Assembly: GCA_050290225.1 (NCBI GenBank)
Contig: JBNKHG010000026.1
Span: forward strand, 128,352-192,351
Direction: 5' to 3'
Source of the DNA: JBNKHG01 sp050290225
GTDB taxonomy: Bacteria > Pseudomonadota > Gammaproteobacteria > Pseudomonadales > Cellvibrionaceae
Length of the DNA: 64,000 nt
Part shown: piece by piece, positions 36,988 to 46,183 of the stretch
How positions within the stretch are numbered: the stretch's first letter is position 1
How the letters are laid out: the number at the start of each line of letters is the position of its first letter
Notes under the pieces: generated by a model
What the model saw: only the letters and a program-made list of their open reading frames with translations
Database searches by the model: none
Told to the model about the DNA's origin: nothing
Position numbers and translations under genes: made by a program

Positions 36988-38262
36988 TTACGATTGGTTT
37001 TTTTCGACGTCGTCGGACGTCAGCTCAAACAGTTCCTGGGCCAAACTGATCATTTCTCCGCGACCGTGCGCACTGGCGTGTTTAATGGCGGAGGTAGGTG
37101 AGTGAATCAACTTGTTGGTCAGGTTGCGCGCCAGTTGCGTCAGCACCTGATCGGGATCACCGCCCGATGCCAGGGCTTTTTGTGCTTTCTGTAACTCATC
37201 GTCGCGCAACATTTCGGCCTTGCGGCGAAAGGCCTTGATGGTGGATACCGAATCCAGGGCGCGCAACTCGCGCAAATACAAGTCTACACCCTCTGCGACT
37301 ATCGCATCCGCTTTTTGTGCCGCCACTTCCCGGGTCTTTATGTTCTCGTCGATCACCTCCCGCAAGTCGTCGACGGTGTAGAGGTAGACATCATCCAGCT
37401 CGCCCACCTCCACTTCGATATCCCTCGGCACAGCGATATCGACCATAAACATGGGTTTGTGCTTGCGCTGTTTCAGCGCCGACTCGACCGCCCCTTTTCC
37501 CAACAGCGGCAACTGGCTGGCGGTGGAGGAGATCACAATATCAGCGCGGTGCAACTGCTCGGGAATCTCCGATAACAGAATGGCTTCGGCACCGAAGTGC
37601 TCGGCCAGCTCCTTGGCCCGCCCCAGGGTACGGTTGGCGACGATCAGCTTGCTCACGCCCTTCTCTGACAGGTGACGCGCCACCAGTTCGATGGTTTCAC
37701 CGGCACCGATAAGCAGCGCGGTATCCTCTGTAAGGTTACTGAAAATCTGCTGTGCAAGGCTAACAGCGGCATAGGCCACAGACACCGGATTTTCGCCAAT
37801 CGCGGTTTCTGTGCGAACCCGCTTGGCGATACTGAACACCTGCTGGAAAGCACTGTGCAGACCGGCCCCCACTGCATTGGCCCCTCTCGCCACGGCGTAA
37901 GCGGACTTCATCTGCCCAAGAATCTGCGGTTCCCCCAACACCAGGGAGTCCAGTCCGCAAGCCACTCGCATCATATGGCTAATGGCCTCCTCTCCCTGCA
38001 ACCAGTAGTGGCAGGCGTGGAGTTCGCTCTGGGGCAAGTGGTGATAGGCCGCCAGCCAATCGATCAGCAGCTCCGGCGCGGCCCGGGTGACAGCGTAGAT
38101 CTCGGTACGGTTACAGGTCGACAGTATCGCCACCTCATCGAGCTGAGCAGCCCGACGGGCGTCAGTCAACGCCTCCAGCATCTGATCAGGAGAGAAAGCC
38201 ACCCGTTCGCGGATATCCAACGAGGCGCTATTGTGATTAATGCCAAAGGCCAACAGGGTCAT
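36988..38262 (-). CDS. hemA: Glutamyl-tRNA reductase
   Basis: HemA reduces glutamyl-tRNA(Glu) to glutamate-1-semialdehyde, the first step of C5 tetrapyrrole synthesis. The catalytic cysteine is in VAILSTCNRTEIY (about residue 50), and the NADPH-binding domain has ALLIGAGETIELVARHL. FGINHNSASLDIRERVAF at the N-terminus is typical. The product has 424 residues. It is divergent from the TPR lipoprotein gene, as in Pseudomonas. Confidence 0.97.
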   Translation of the reverse strand: MTLLAFGINHNSASLDIRERVAFSPDQMLEALTDARRAAQLDEVAILSTCNRTEIYAVTRAAPELLIDWLAAYHHLPQSELHACHYWLQGEEAISHMMRVACGLDSLVLGEPQILGQMKSAYAVARGANAVGAGLHSAFQQVFSIAKRVRTETAIGENPVSVAYAAVSLAQQIFSNLTEDTALLIGAGETIELVARHLSEKGVSKLIVANRTLGRAKELAEHFGAEAILLSEIPEQLHRADIVISSTASQLPLLGKGAVESALKQRKHKPMFMVDIAVPRDIEVEVGELDDVYLYTVDDLREVIDENIKTREVAAQKADAIVAEGVDLYLRELRALDSVSTIKAFRRKAEMLRDDELQKAQKALASGGDPDQVLTQLARNLTNKLIHSPTSAIKHASAHGRGEMISLAQELFELTSDDVEKNQS

Positions 38263-38639
38263 GAAACCAATCTATACGCACAGAGGTCAAAAGGCGTAAT
38301 TGTCCGGGTAGAGGCCTCCGCTGACAAGGGGCGAGTTCCGTTTCCGAAGTCTGCATCGAAAATCACGGGCAAATTGCTGAGTGAGTCGCCAATCTGGCGA
38401 TAAATCCAACAGCCGCCGCTTTCTGTCCGGTCGGCTAAAATTAACCATAGACAGCACCTTATTTCTCGCTAACATGGCATTTTAAAGAACCAGCACTTTG
38501 AAAGGACGCGATTTTAAGAACCTCAGCTTTTATTGCCCATGGAACAAGAACCGGGTCATAAACGCTCAAGTACTGATCTCCGGGGGAGCTACACGAAGGA
38601 CGGGCCCCCGACACACAAATTTAGGCACATCAGGATTTC
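38263..38639. other. Divergent intergenic region hemA/TPR lipoprotein
   Basis: These 377 bp hold no convincing gene. A GC-rich possible hairpin (GGGGG near 38582 with CCCCC near 38604-38608) lies close to the TPR gene start. Promoters for hemA and the lolB-ispE-prs operon must be here, but none can be called with confidence. Confidence 0.4.
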
Positions 38640-40403
38640 ATGAAATTACACCACTACCTCGCCGTTACGCTTTTGGCCTGCTTGCTGATACAGGGATGCA
38701 GCCAGACCCCAGTGCCCCAAACGGTAGAAGTTGCACCCGCACCACCTCCCGAGGAGAAAGCCGCCCCGCCTGTGCGCCCCTTTCCCGCCGAAACCCTCTA
38801 CGCCCTGCTGGTGGCGGAGATAGCCGGTAGTCGCGAGCGCTATGATGTGGCCCTGGGCAACTATATCCAGCAGGCTCACAAAACCCGCGACCCCGGCGTG
38901 ACCGCCCGCGCCACCCGCATCGCCCGCTTTCTCAACGCCCATCAGGCCGCCCTGGACACATCGCTGCTGTGGATCCAACTGGAACCCACCAATAACGAAG
39001 CACACCTGATCGCCGCCACCGAGCTGGCCGAGAGCGGTCGCCTGCAGGAGGCCTTTGAACATTCCCGGCACCTGCTGGAAAATGGTGCCACCCCGATATT
39101 TCAAAGCCTGGCGGCACGGGCCGCAACCGCTACCGACACCCAGCGTGAACTCCTGTTAAGTCAGTACGATCAGTTACTGGCTTCCCACCCTGAGGAATTG
39201 CAACTGCTGGTGGGTAAGGGCCTGCTGTTGCAGCAGAACAACCAGCTGGAAGACGCCCTTGCCCTGGCCCGGTCCGCCATGGAGGTGGACCCGGCCCATA
39301 TCCCCGCTGCCATTTTGGAAGCCAAGCTGTTACACCAGTTGAAAAAACCGGAGCAGGCGCTGGAGCGGTTGGTCTCCCTGCTGGAGCAATACCCGGACAA
39401 CAAACGTCTGCGACTACAGTATGCGCGACTGCTTGCCAATTTCGACCTGGAGAAGGCCCACGAGCAATTCGCGATCCTGGTGGAGAATTCCCCAGGGGAT
39501 CCCGACCTGTTATTTTCCCTGGCACTGGTCAGCAATGAACGAGGCCTCACCGGCGAGGCCAAAGCCCACTTCGAATCCCTGCTCAAGCTGGGCAGGCGCA
39601 CCTCCTCCGCCCACTATTACCTGGGCCGCATTGCCGAACAGGAGGAGCAGCTGGATCAGGCCTTGATGCATTACCTGCGGGTGGATCCCGGTCCGGATTT
39701 CATGCCCGCACTGCTGCAATCCACCGATATCCTGATCCGCCAGGAGGACTTTGAGAGCGCCCACCAGCGCCTGGGTGAGCTGCGCCAGCGCTACCCCAGT
39801 CAGGCAGAGCGCTTTTACCTGCTGGAATCAGAGGTACTGGCCAAGTACGACTATCACAACGAGGCCGAAGGGGTGCTGACCCAGGCACTCAATCAGCTGC
39901 CCACCAGCACCAAGCTGCTCTATGCCCGCGCCATGATCAACGAGAAGCGAAACTTTATCGAACTGACGGAGCACGACCTGAGAGAGATACTGCGCTACGA
40001 ACCCAATAATGCCACCGCGCTCAATGCCCTGGGCTACACCCTGGCGGATCGCACTACCCGGTACGAGGAAGCCTACGAACTGATTAGCCAGGCCCTCAAT
40101 ATCACCCCCGACGATCCGGCCGTCATCGACAGTATGGGCTGGGTGCAGTATCGCCTGGGCAACTACGAAGAGGCGGTGTTGCGCCTGCGCGAGGCTATGA
40201 AAGCCTTTCCCGACCACGAGATAGCCGCACACCTGGGCGAAGTGCTGTGGAAGAGCGGCGAGGTGCAAGAGGCGCGAGCCACTTGGGCCGAGGGGCTTAA
40301 GCTCAATCCTGACAGCAAGATTATTCCCGCAGTGATCGAGCGGCTGGAAGCCGAAGCCGCACAGCAGCCGGAAAGCTTCCATCCCCAGAGTGTTTCCCAG
40401 TAA
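38640..40403 (+). CDS. TPR-repeat outer-membrane lipoprotein
   Basis: The 587-residue product begins with a lipoprotein signal peptide whose lipobox LIQGC puts lipidation on Cys20. The rest is alpha-helical with many tetratricopeptide repeats, for example the run around DPAHIPAAILEAKLLHQLKK and the late GYTLADRTTRYEEAYELISQ. It matches the uncharacterised PA4667-type protein, and its place just before lolB is conserved. TPRs usually hold protein complexes, so a scaffold role at the outer membrane is likely. The 6-bp gap to lolB suggests one operon. Confidence 0.85.
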   Translation: MKLHHYLAVTLLACLLIQGCSQTPVPQTVEVAPAPPPEEKAAPPVRPFPAETLYALLVAEIAGSRERYDVALGNYIQQAHKTRDPGVTARATRIARFLNAHQAALDTSLLWIQLEPTNNEAHLIAATELAESGRLQEAFEHSRHLLENGATPIFQSLAARAATATDTQRELLLSQYDQLLASHPEELQLLVGKGLLLQQNNQLEDALALARSAMEVDPAHIPAAILEAKLLHQLKKPEQALERLVSLLEQYPDNKRLRLQYARLLANFDLEKAHEQFAILVENSPGDPDLLFSLALVSNERGLTGEAKAHFESLLKLGRRTSSAHYYLGRIAEQEEQLDQALMHYLRVDPGPDFMPALLQSTDILIRQEDFESAHQRLGELRQRYPSQAERFYLLESEVLAKYDYHNEAEGVLTQALNQLPTSTKLLYARAMINEKRNFIELTEHDLREILRYEPNNATALNALGYTLADRTTRYEEAYELISQALNITPDDPAVIDSMGWVQYRLGNYEEAVLRLREAMKAFPDHEIAAHLGEVLWKSGEVQEARATWAEGLKLNPDSKIIPAVIERLEAEAAQQPESFHPQSVSQ

Positions 40404-40409
40404 TACCCC

Positions 40410-41105
40410 ATGGCCCTTCACCCAGTTCACAGGGCGGAGACAGCCCTCGCCCACCCGTCACCCGACAAAGGCGCTTTTAGCTGGACCAAGCCGGCACACC
40501 GCTTACGGGTTCTGATACTGAGCGCACTGTTTTTAAGTCTGCTTAACGGCTGCAGCACCCAACCCCGCCCTCGCATCGACAATTGGGACAACTATCAGGC
40601 GCAACTGGGTAAACTGACTCAGTGGCAATTGAGTGGAAAACTGGGCGTCAGGGTACCGCCCAATGATCAGCACAGTGCCCATAGCGGCGGCAGCGCCTAC
40701 CTGCACTGGCAACAACAACCGGGGGATTACGCCATTCGCTTCAGCGGTCCGTTCGGGCAGGGGACCACCTGGATCAAGGGTTCGCCCGATGGCGTTTACC
40801 TGGAACAAGCCGGCCAGCCAAGGCTGCGGGCGGGCACGCCGGAAGAGCTGCTTTTTCAGGCTCTCGGCTGGAACATCCCCATCAGTGACCTCTTTTACTG
40901 GATTCGCGGTATTCCCGCCCCCTGGGCACCTATCGATCAACTGCAGAAAACCGAGTTTGGCAGCCTGGCCCGGCTGCAGCAATCCGGCTGGCAACTGGCC
41001 TTCAGCCACTACAATGCTGTCGGCCCCTGGCAGCTGCCAGGCAAGATTGTGGCCGAGCGTGATGGCCTGCGACTCATCCTGGTAATAAAAGACTGGCGTC
41101 TCTAG
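40410..41105 (+). CDS. lolB: Outer membrane lipoprotein insertion protein LolB
   Basis: LolB takes lipoproteins from the periplasmic carrier LolA and inserts them into the outer membrane. The lipobox LLNGC (Cys48) follows an unusually long N-terminal region of about 30 residues before the hydrophobic core RVLILSALFLSLLNG. No later start codon is obvious. The mature part has WQLSGKLGVR and FSGPFGQGTTWIKG and a WIRGIPAPW segment, typical of the LolB half-barrel. The 6-bp spacing from the TPR gene and the order lolB-ispE-prs are conserved. Confidence 0.92.
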   Translation: MALHPVHRAETALAHPSPDKGAFSWTKPAHRLRVLILSALFLSLLNGCSTQPRPRIDNWDNYQAQLGKLTQWQLSGKLGVRVPPNDQHSAHSGGSAYLHWQQQPGDYAIRFSGPFGQGTTWIKGSPDGVYLEQAGQPRLRAGTPEELLFQALGWNIPISDLFYWIRGIPAPWAPIDQLQKTEFGSLARLQQSGWQLAFSHYNAVGPWQLPGKIVAERDGLRLILVIKDWRL

Positions 41106-41331
41106 TATTTTTTCAATCTGATAATGACACATTAACTCTGCGAATAGACTGCGATGTCAGGTCTGAGTGGCCGGATCGAAGCCCACCTATCCTACAAGCG
41201 TCCTACATGCGTCAATATCACCTTGAAGGTGTACTGGTCGCATTTAATAAGAAACACTGTTAAAAAGAACCTCACCTTACAAAACAGCACCGTTTGCAGA
41301 TATTGCTCCTATATATATTGGGATCGTCTTT

Positions 41332-42195
41332 ATGCTCAGCTTGCCGGCTCCGGCCAAACTCAATCTGTTTCTCCATATTACCGGTCGCCGAGCCGACGGA
41401 TATCACAACCTGCAAACCCTGTTTCAGCTGCTCGACAAGGGAGACGAACTGCATTTTCGCTGCCGCGACGACGGCCAACTGCAACTGACGCCCTCACTGC
41501 CGGGGGTGGCCGACGGCGACAACCTGATCATCAGGGCCGCCCGACTTCTGGCGCAAACCACCCGCTGTCCGCTGGGCGCCGATATACACCTGGAAAAGTG
41601 CCTGCCCATGGGCGGCGGTATTGGCGGCGGCAGCAGCAACGCCGCCACCACCCTGGTGGGCCTTAACCAACTGTGGGGCACTGGCCTCAACCTGGACCAA
41701 TTGGCTGATTTGGGAGCCCGATTGGGCGCCGATGTTCCGGTGTTCATACGCGGCCAAAGCGCCTGGGCTGAAGGTATCGGCGAACAGCTGCAAGCCATTG
41801 AATTACCTGAAAAATGGTTCCTGGTACTGACCCCCGATTGCCACGTTTCCACGGCCGAAATTTTTTCCCACAAGGAATTGACAAGAGATACGCCGATCAT
41901 TAAAGTAGCGGCCTTCTTCGAGCAGGGCGGTCACAATGACTGTCAACCACTGGTGCAAAAGCTCTATCCAGCGGTAGATACAGCCCTTGAATGGCTAAGC
42001 CAACACGGCGATGCTCGAATGACTGGAACAGGTGCTTGTGTATTTGCCCCGTTCGACACTGCAGAGGCAGCCGAGGCAGTTCTGGCAGAACTGGGTCGGA
42101 GTGGACCGGAAAATTTGCAGGGTTTTGTAGCAAAGGGCGTCAATCAATCGCCCTTACACAGCCGGATCCAGACAACTGTTGCTACTGGGGTGTAG
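41332..42195 (+). CDS. ispE: 4-diphosphocytidyl-2-C-methyl-D-erythritol kinase
   Basis: IspE is the GHMP kinase of the non-mevalonate isoprenoid pathway. The 287-residue product has SLPAPAKLNLFLHITGRRAD, the ATP-binding LPMGGGIGGGSSNAATTLVG, and a late RMTGTGACVFAPF. The stop codon TAG (42193-42195) lies inside the tRNA-Gln gene, whose first base is 42186, so the coding sequence and tRNA overlap by 10 bp. The 226 bp upstream of the ATG hold no gene. Confidence 0.95.
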   Translation: MLSLPAPAKLNLFLHITGRRADGYHNLQTLFQLLDKGDELHFRCRDDGQLQLTPSLPGVADGDNLIIRAARLLAQTTRCPLGADIHLEKCLPMGGGIGGGSSNAATTLVGLNQLWGTGLNLDQLADLGARLGADVPVFIRGQSAWAEGIGEQLQAIELPEKWFLVLTPDCHVSTAEIFSHKELTRDTPIIKVAAFFEQGGHNDCQPLVQKLYPAVDTALEWLSQHGDARMTGTGACVFAPFDTAEAAEAVLAELGRSGPENLQGFVAKGVNQSPLHSRIQTTVATGV

Positions 42196-42260
42196 CCAAG
42201 CGGTAAGGCAGCGGGTTTTGATCCCGTCATGCGAAGGTTCGAATCCTTCCACCCCAGCCA
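42186..42260 (+). tRNA. tRNA-Gln (anticodon TTG)
   Basis: A full cloverleaf with an encoded CCA: acceptor TGGGGTG pairing with CACCCCA (around 42250-42256), D-arm GCC-AAGCGGTAA-GGC, anticodon stem GCGGG/CCCGT with anticodon TTG at 42218-42220, and T-arm GAAGG-TTCGAAT-CCTTC. The 5' ten bases coincide with the end of ispE. The position between ispE and prs is conserved in Pseudomonas. Confidence 0.97.
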
Positions 42261-42484
42261 TTTTCTCATTCGCCTTATTGAATGAAATCGCCGACGAAAG
42301 CTGGCGCCAGAGATTAAGGCGAGCACGCGGATACCTCCGATTACTCTCCTCATCTCAGCCTGACTCTCGGCTATATTTATTGGCGAAAGTTTGACGGCAA
42401 ATGCCCGAACGATTGACCCGAGGCTTAACCCCCCGGCGGGTAATGCAAACAATCAACGGCAACGACAACTGAAAAGGTATCCAA

Positions 42485-43426
42485 GTGGCTGACTTAATGG
42501 TCTTTACCGGGAACGCCAACCCGGCCCTGGCACAACTGGTTGCAGAACAGCTCGGCATCCCCCTGGGTGACGCCTCCGTTGGCCACTTTTCCGACGGAGA
42601 GGTCAACGTTGTCCTCAACGAAAATGTTCGCGGCCGCGACGTGTTTGTACTCCAATCCACCTGCGCCCCCACCAACGACAACCTGATGGAATTGATCGTC
42701 ATGGTGGATGCCCTGCGCCGCGCCTCCGCCGGACGCATCACCGCGGTGGTGCCCTACTTTGGCTACGCCCGCCAGGATCGCCGCGTACGTTCCTCACGGG
42801 TGCCGATTACCGCCAAAGTGGTTGCGGACATGATGGTTGGCGTCGGTGTTGACCGCGTGCTCACCGTCGACCTCCACGCCGAACAGATTCAGGGTTTCTT
42901 CGACGTGCCCGTGGACAACGTCTACGGCTCGCCGGTTCTGCTGGACGACATCGAGCGACAGAATTACGAAGACCTGATTGTCGTCTCCCCCGATATTGGC
43001 GGCGTCGTACGCGCGCGCGCCGTGGCCAAGCAGCTGGAAATCGACCTGGCCATTATCGACAAGCGCCGCCCCCAGGCCAATGTCGCCGAGGTGATGAACC
43101 TGATCGGGGAAGTGGAAAGCCGCACCTGTTTGCTGGTGGACGACATGGTCGACACCGCCGGCACCCTGTGCAATGCCGCCGGCGCCCTGAAAGAGCGCGG
43201 CGCCAAGAAGGTGGTGGCCTACTGCACCCACCCGGTGCTATCGGGCAAGGCTTTGGACAATATCAACAACTCAGTGCTGGACGAGTTGATTGTTACCGAC
43301 TCCATCCCTCTGAAAGAAGAATTCAAGAGCAACAAGCGCGTACGCCAGTTGACCCTGTCGCGCATGCTGGCCGAAGCCGTGCGTCGACTGAGCAATGAAG
43401 AATCTTTGAGTGCGATGTTTCGATAA
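42485..43426 (+). CDS. prs: Ribose-phosphate pyrophosphokinase
   Basis: Prs makes PRPP from ribose-5-phosphate and ATP for nucleotide, histidine and NAD synthesis. The 313-residue product has MVFTGNANPALAQLVAEQL, the ATP-binding RRASAGRITAVVPYFGYAR, TVDLHAEQIQGFFDVPVDN and the PRPP loop LLVDDMVDTAGTL. A GTG start at 42485 is chosen since AAAGG lies eight bases before it and related proteins start there; ATG 42497 is the alternative. The 224-bp leader between tRNA-Gln and prs has no gene. Confidence 0.97.
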   Translation: MADLMVFTGNANPALAQLVAEQLGIPLGDASVGHFSDGEVNVVLNENVRGRDVFVLQSTCAPTNDNLMELIVMVDALRRASAGRITAVVPYFGYARQDRRVRSSRVPITAKVVADMMVGVGVDRVLTVDLHAEQIQGFFDVPVDNVYGSPVLLDDIERQNYEDLIVVSPDIGGVVRARAVAKQLEIDLAIIDKRRPQANVAEVMNLIGEVESRTCLLVDDMVDTAGTLCNAAGALKERGAKKVVAYCTHPVLSGKALDNINNSVLDELIVTDSIPLKEEFKSNKRVRQLTLSRMLAEAVRRLSNEESLSAMFR

Positions 43427-43557
43427 GCGTTGCCACGCAACCTTTATCGGGCCATAACACGCAATAGCAACCGCCACTGTCAACAGCAGGGGCATTTAAA
43501 CCACCCGTAAGACGTTCTGGTCGCGGACCCTTACGGCGATTAACGAGGAAAAAAATC

Positions 43558-44190
43558 ATGTCTGATGATTTTGTATTGAACGCGGAAGTCCGTGACGACC
43601 TGGGGAAAGGTGCGAGCCGCCGCCTGCGTCGTCTGGCTGATCTGGTACCTGCCATTATTTACGGCGGGAACAAAAAGCCTGTTTCCATCACTGTGCCGCA
43701 CAAAGACCTGATCAAGCAGTTGGAAAACGAAGCTTTTTACTCTCATATCATCGAACTGAAAGTCGGTGACAAAGCTGAAAACGTGATCCTGAAAGACCTG
43801 CAGCGCCATCCGTCAAAGGACAAGGTAATGCACGCGGACTTTTTGCGCGTTTCCAAGACCAAGAAGCTGAAAACCACTGTGCCGCTGCACTTCATCAACG
43901 AAGACTCCTGCAAGGGCGTTAAGCTGCAGGGCGGCAGCATCTCTCACGCCATGACCGAACTGGAGATCAGCTGTCTGCCGGCCGACCTGCCCGAGTACAT
44001 CGAGGTTGATCTGGCGGATGCGGAAGTGGGCCAGATCCTGCACATTTCCGATATCAAAATGCCCAAGGGCGTTGAATCTGTGGCCCTGGCACACGGTACC
44101 GAGTACGACCTGCCTGTTGCCACAATCAACAAGGCCAAAGGCACCGCGGACGAAGATGAGGAAGCGGAAGGCGAAGCTGGCGAAGAGTAA
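43558..44190 (+). CDS. rplY: 50S ribosomal protein L25, CTC (general stress) form
   Basis: L25/CTC binds 5S rRNA. The 210-residue product has the L25 domain (EVRDDLGKGASRRLRRL, VPAIIYGGNKKPVSITVPHK) plus the C-terminal TL5 beta-domain (HISDIKMPKGVESVALAHG) and an acidic tail EDEEAEGEAGEE. This is the longer CTC form rather than the short E. coli L25. A strong terminator follows at 44215. CGAGGAAA precedes the ATG. Confidence 0.95.
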   Translation: MSDDFVLNAEVRDDLGKGASRRLRRLADLVPAIIYGGNKKPVSITVPHKDLIKQLENEAFYSHIIELKVGDKAENVILKDLQRHPSKDKVMHADFLRVSKTKKLKTTVPLHFINEDSCKGVKLQGGSISHAMTELEISCLPADLPEYIEVDLADAEVGQILHISDIKMPKGVESVALAHGTEYDLPVATINKAKGTADEDEEAEGEAGEE

Positions 44191-44214
44191 TTCTCTCGCG
44201 CCATTCAGCCTGAT

Positions 44215-44244
44215 AAAAAGGCCTGCAGCGATGCAGGCCTTTTT
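44215..44244 (+). terminator. Intrinsic terminator after rplY
   Basis: AAAAAGGCCTGCA (44215-44227) pairs perfectly with TGCAGGCCTTTTT (44232-44244) around a GCGA tetraloop, and the T-run is on the 3' side of the stem. The A-run on the 5' side makes it potentially bidirectional. It ends the prs-rplY transcript before pth. Confidence 0.93.
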
Positions 44245-44312
44245 ATTTGTCACGGCAAGCGCTAAGCTGCGAGCCGCGACAACAATCCCAAACACACTTG
44301 CAGCTTCACACC

Positions 44313-44897
44313 ATGGATCAGAAAATCAAACTGATTGTCGGCCTGGGCAATCCCGGCACAGAGTACGACCGCACCCGCCACAATGCCGGCGCCGACTTCG
44401 TGGCCGAACTGGCGCGCCAGTACAGTGCCAGCCTCAGCCCGGATGCCAAGTTTTTCGGCCTGACCGCACGCTTCCTGATCGGCAACCAGGATGTACGCCT
44501 GCTGATTCCCACCACCTTTATGAACCTGAGCGGGAAAGCGGTGGCGGCCATGGCCAACTTCTACAAGATTGAACCGGAGAATATCCTTGTCGCCCACGAT
44601 GAACTGGACCTGGATCCGGGCGTGGCCCGCCTCAAGCACGGCGGCGGCCACGGCGGCCACAACGGCCTGCGAGACACCATCAAGGCCCTGGGCAACAACA
44701 AGGACTTTGCCCGCTTGCGCCTCGGCATTGGCCACCCGGGCAACGCCAGGCAGGTGGTCAGTTATGTTTTGAAAAGAGCGTCCCAGTCCGAACAGCAACA
44801 GATCGACGACGCCATTTACGCGGCCACCAAAGTGATGCCCCTGGCGGTAAAGGGGGAATGGAATGCGGCGATGAAGGAGCTGCATACGGGGAGATAG
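44313..44897 (+). CDS. pth: Peptidyl-tRNA hydrolase
   Basis: Pth frees tRNA from dropped-off peptidyl-tRNA. The 194-residue product has LIVGLGNPGTEYDRTRHNAG, with the catalytic His, and PTTFMNLSGKAV, HDELDLDPG, and GGHGGHNGLRD. The ATG at 44313 gives the standard N-terminus. The frame is open further upstream, but that part crosses the terminator region. A 98-bp heptad repeat begins one base after the stop. Confidence 0.96.
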   Translation: MDQKIKLIVGLGNPGTEYDRTRHNAGADFVAELARQYSASLSPDAKFFGLTARFLIGNQDVRLLIPTTFMNLSGKAVAAMANFYKIEPENILVAHDELDLDPGVARLKHGGGHGGHNGLRDTIKALGNNKDFARLRLGIGHPGNARQVVSYVLKRASQSEQQQIDDAIYAATKVMPLAVKGEWNAAMKELHTGR

Positions 44898-44898
44898 T

Positions 44899-44996
44899 GG
44901 CAAGCTACAAGCGGCAAGCTACAAGCGGCAAGCTACAAGCGGCAAGCCTGAAGCCTGAAGCCTGAAGCTTGAAGCTTGAAGCTTGAAGCTTGAGGC
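44899..44996 (+). repeat. 14-unit heptanucleotide tandem repeat between pth and ychF
   Basis: Fourteen seven-base units with the frame NNNAAGC: GGCAAGC alternating with TACAAGC (seven units), three CTGAAGC, three TTGAAGC and a final TTGAGGC. The array spans exactly 98 bp and starts next to the pth stop. The TTGAAGC part contains overlapping AAGCTT palindromes. Comparable heptad arrays occur in marine gammaproteobacteria, though I cannot name a family. Confidence 0.9.
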
Positions 44997-45061
44997 TTAA
45001 CACTTACACCCCCTCCTCCCCTGTAGTAGAATCCCCACCCTGATTTCCACCTCCCAGTGAT

Positions 45062-45081
45062 AACCACTAGCGACTAGAGAC
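45062..45081 (+). repeat. Dispersed 20-mer repeat, copy 2 (upstream of ychF)
   Basis: AACCACTAG followed by CGACTAGAGAC, ending 10 bp before the ychF ATG. It matches the copy upstream of gatA (21771) at all but about three positions. It may contain or overlap the 5' untranslated leader of ychF. Confidence 0.5.
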
Positions 45082-45091
45082 TGTAAACACC

Positions 45092-46183
45092 ATGGGCTTT
45101 AACTGCGGCATTGTCGGCCTCCCCAACGTGGGCAAATCCACCCTGTTTAACGCACTAACGAAAGCGGGCATAGGGGCGGAAAACTTCCCCTTCTGCACTA
45201 TCGAACCCAATGCCGGGGTAGTCCCCGTACCCGACCCGAGACAGGACAAACTGGCTGAGATCGTCAAACCGGAACGGACTATCGCCACCACCATGGAATT
45301 TGTCGATATCGCCGGCCTGGTGGCCGGGGCCTCCAAGGGTGAGGGACTGGGCAACAAGTTCCTCGCCAACATCCGCGAGACCGACGCCATCGCCCATGTG
45401 GTGCGCTGTTTTGTCAACGACAATGTTATCCATGTCGCCAACCAGATCGACCCGGCCTCCGACATCGAGGTCATCAATACCGAGCTGGCCCTGGCCGACC
45501 TGGAAACCGTGGAAAAGGCCCTCCAGCGTTATACCAGAGCTGCCAAGGGCCAGGACAAGCACGCCATTAAAATGAAGGCGCTGATGGAAAAGATCCAGCC
45601 GCACCTGGACGAGGCCAAACCCCTGCGCTCCTTCCCCCTGAACGACGACGAGCGCAGGGACCTGAAAGAACTGAACCTGCTGACCCTCAAACCCACCATG
45701 TATATCGCCAACGTCGATGAAGACGGATTTGAGGACAACCTCTACCTGGACATTGTGCGCCGCATTGCCGACGAGGAGGGCGCCGTGGTAGTGCCCGTCT
45801 GCAACCAGCTGGAAGCCGAAATCGCCGAACTGGAAGAGGAGGAGAAAATGGAATTCCTCGAAGGCCTTGGCATGGAGGAGCCCGGCCTCAACCGGGTGAT
45901 TCGTGCCGGCTACCAACTGTTAAACCTGCACACCTACTTTACGGCCGGGGTCAAGGAAGTGCGCGCCTGGACCATCCCCGTGGGCGCCACCGCCCCCCAG
46001 GCGGCCGGCAGGATCCACACGGATTTTGAAAAGGGCTTTATCCGCGCCGAAGTCACCAGTTATGAGGACTTCGTCCAGCACAACGGCGAACAGGGCGCCA
46101 AGGATGCCGGTAGATGGCGCCTGGAAGGCAAGGACTATATCGTCAACGACGGCGATGTCATTCACTTCCGTTTTAATGTCTGA
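45092..46183 (+). CDS. ychF: Redox-regulated ATPase YchF
   Basis: YchF is an Obg-family P-loop protein that prefers ATP and interacts with ribosomes. Motifs: GLPNVGKSTLFNALTKAG (G1), DIAGLVAGASKGEGLGN (G3), and a C-terminal TGS domain (FTAGVKEVRAWTI, ending DGDVIHFRFNV). The 363-residue length is standard. It lies after pth, as in many gammaproteobacteria. A GGCCCCC/GGGGGCC hairpin at 46196-46219 follows the stop without a T-run. Confidence 0.96.
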   Translation: MGFNCGIVGLPNVGKSTLFNALTKAGIGAENFPFCTIEPNAGVVPVPDPRQDKLAEIVKPERTIATTMEFVDIAGLVAGASKGEGLGNKFLANIRETDAIAHVVRCFVNDNVIHVANQIDPASDIEVINTELALADLETVEKALQRYTRAAKGQDKHAIKMKALMEKIQPHLDEAKPLRSFPLNDDERRDLKELNLLTLKPTMYIANVDEDGFEDNLYLDIVRRIADEEGAVVVPVCNQLEAEIAELEEEEKMEFLEGLGMEEPGLNRVIRAGYQLLNLHTYFTAGVKEVRAWTIPVGATAPQAAGRIHTDFEKGFIRAEVTSYEDFVQHNGEQGAKDAGRWRLEGKDYIVNDGDVIHFRFNV

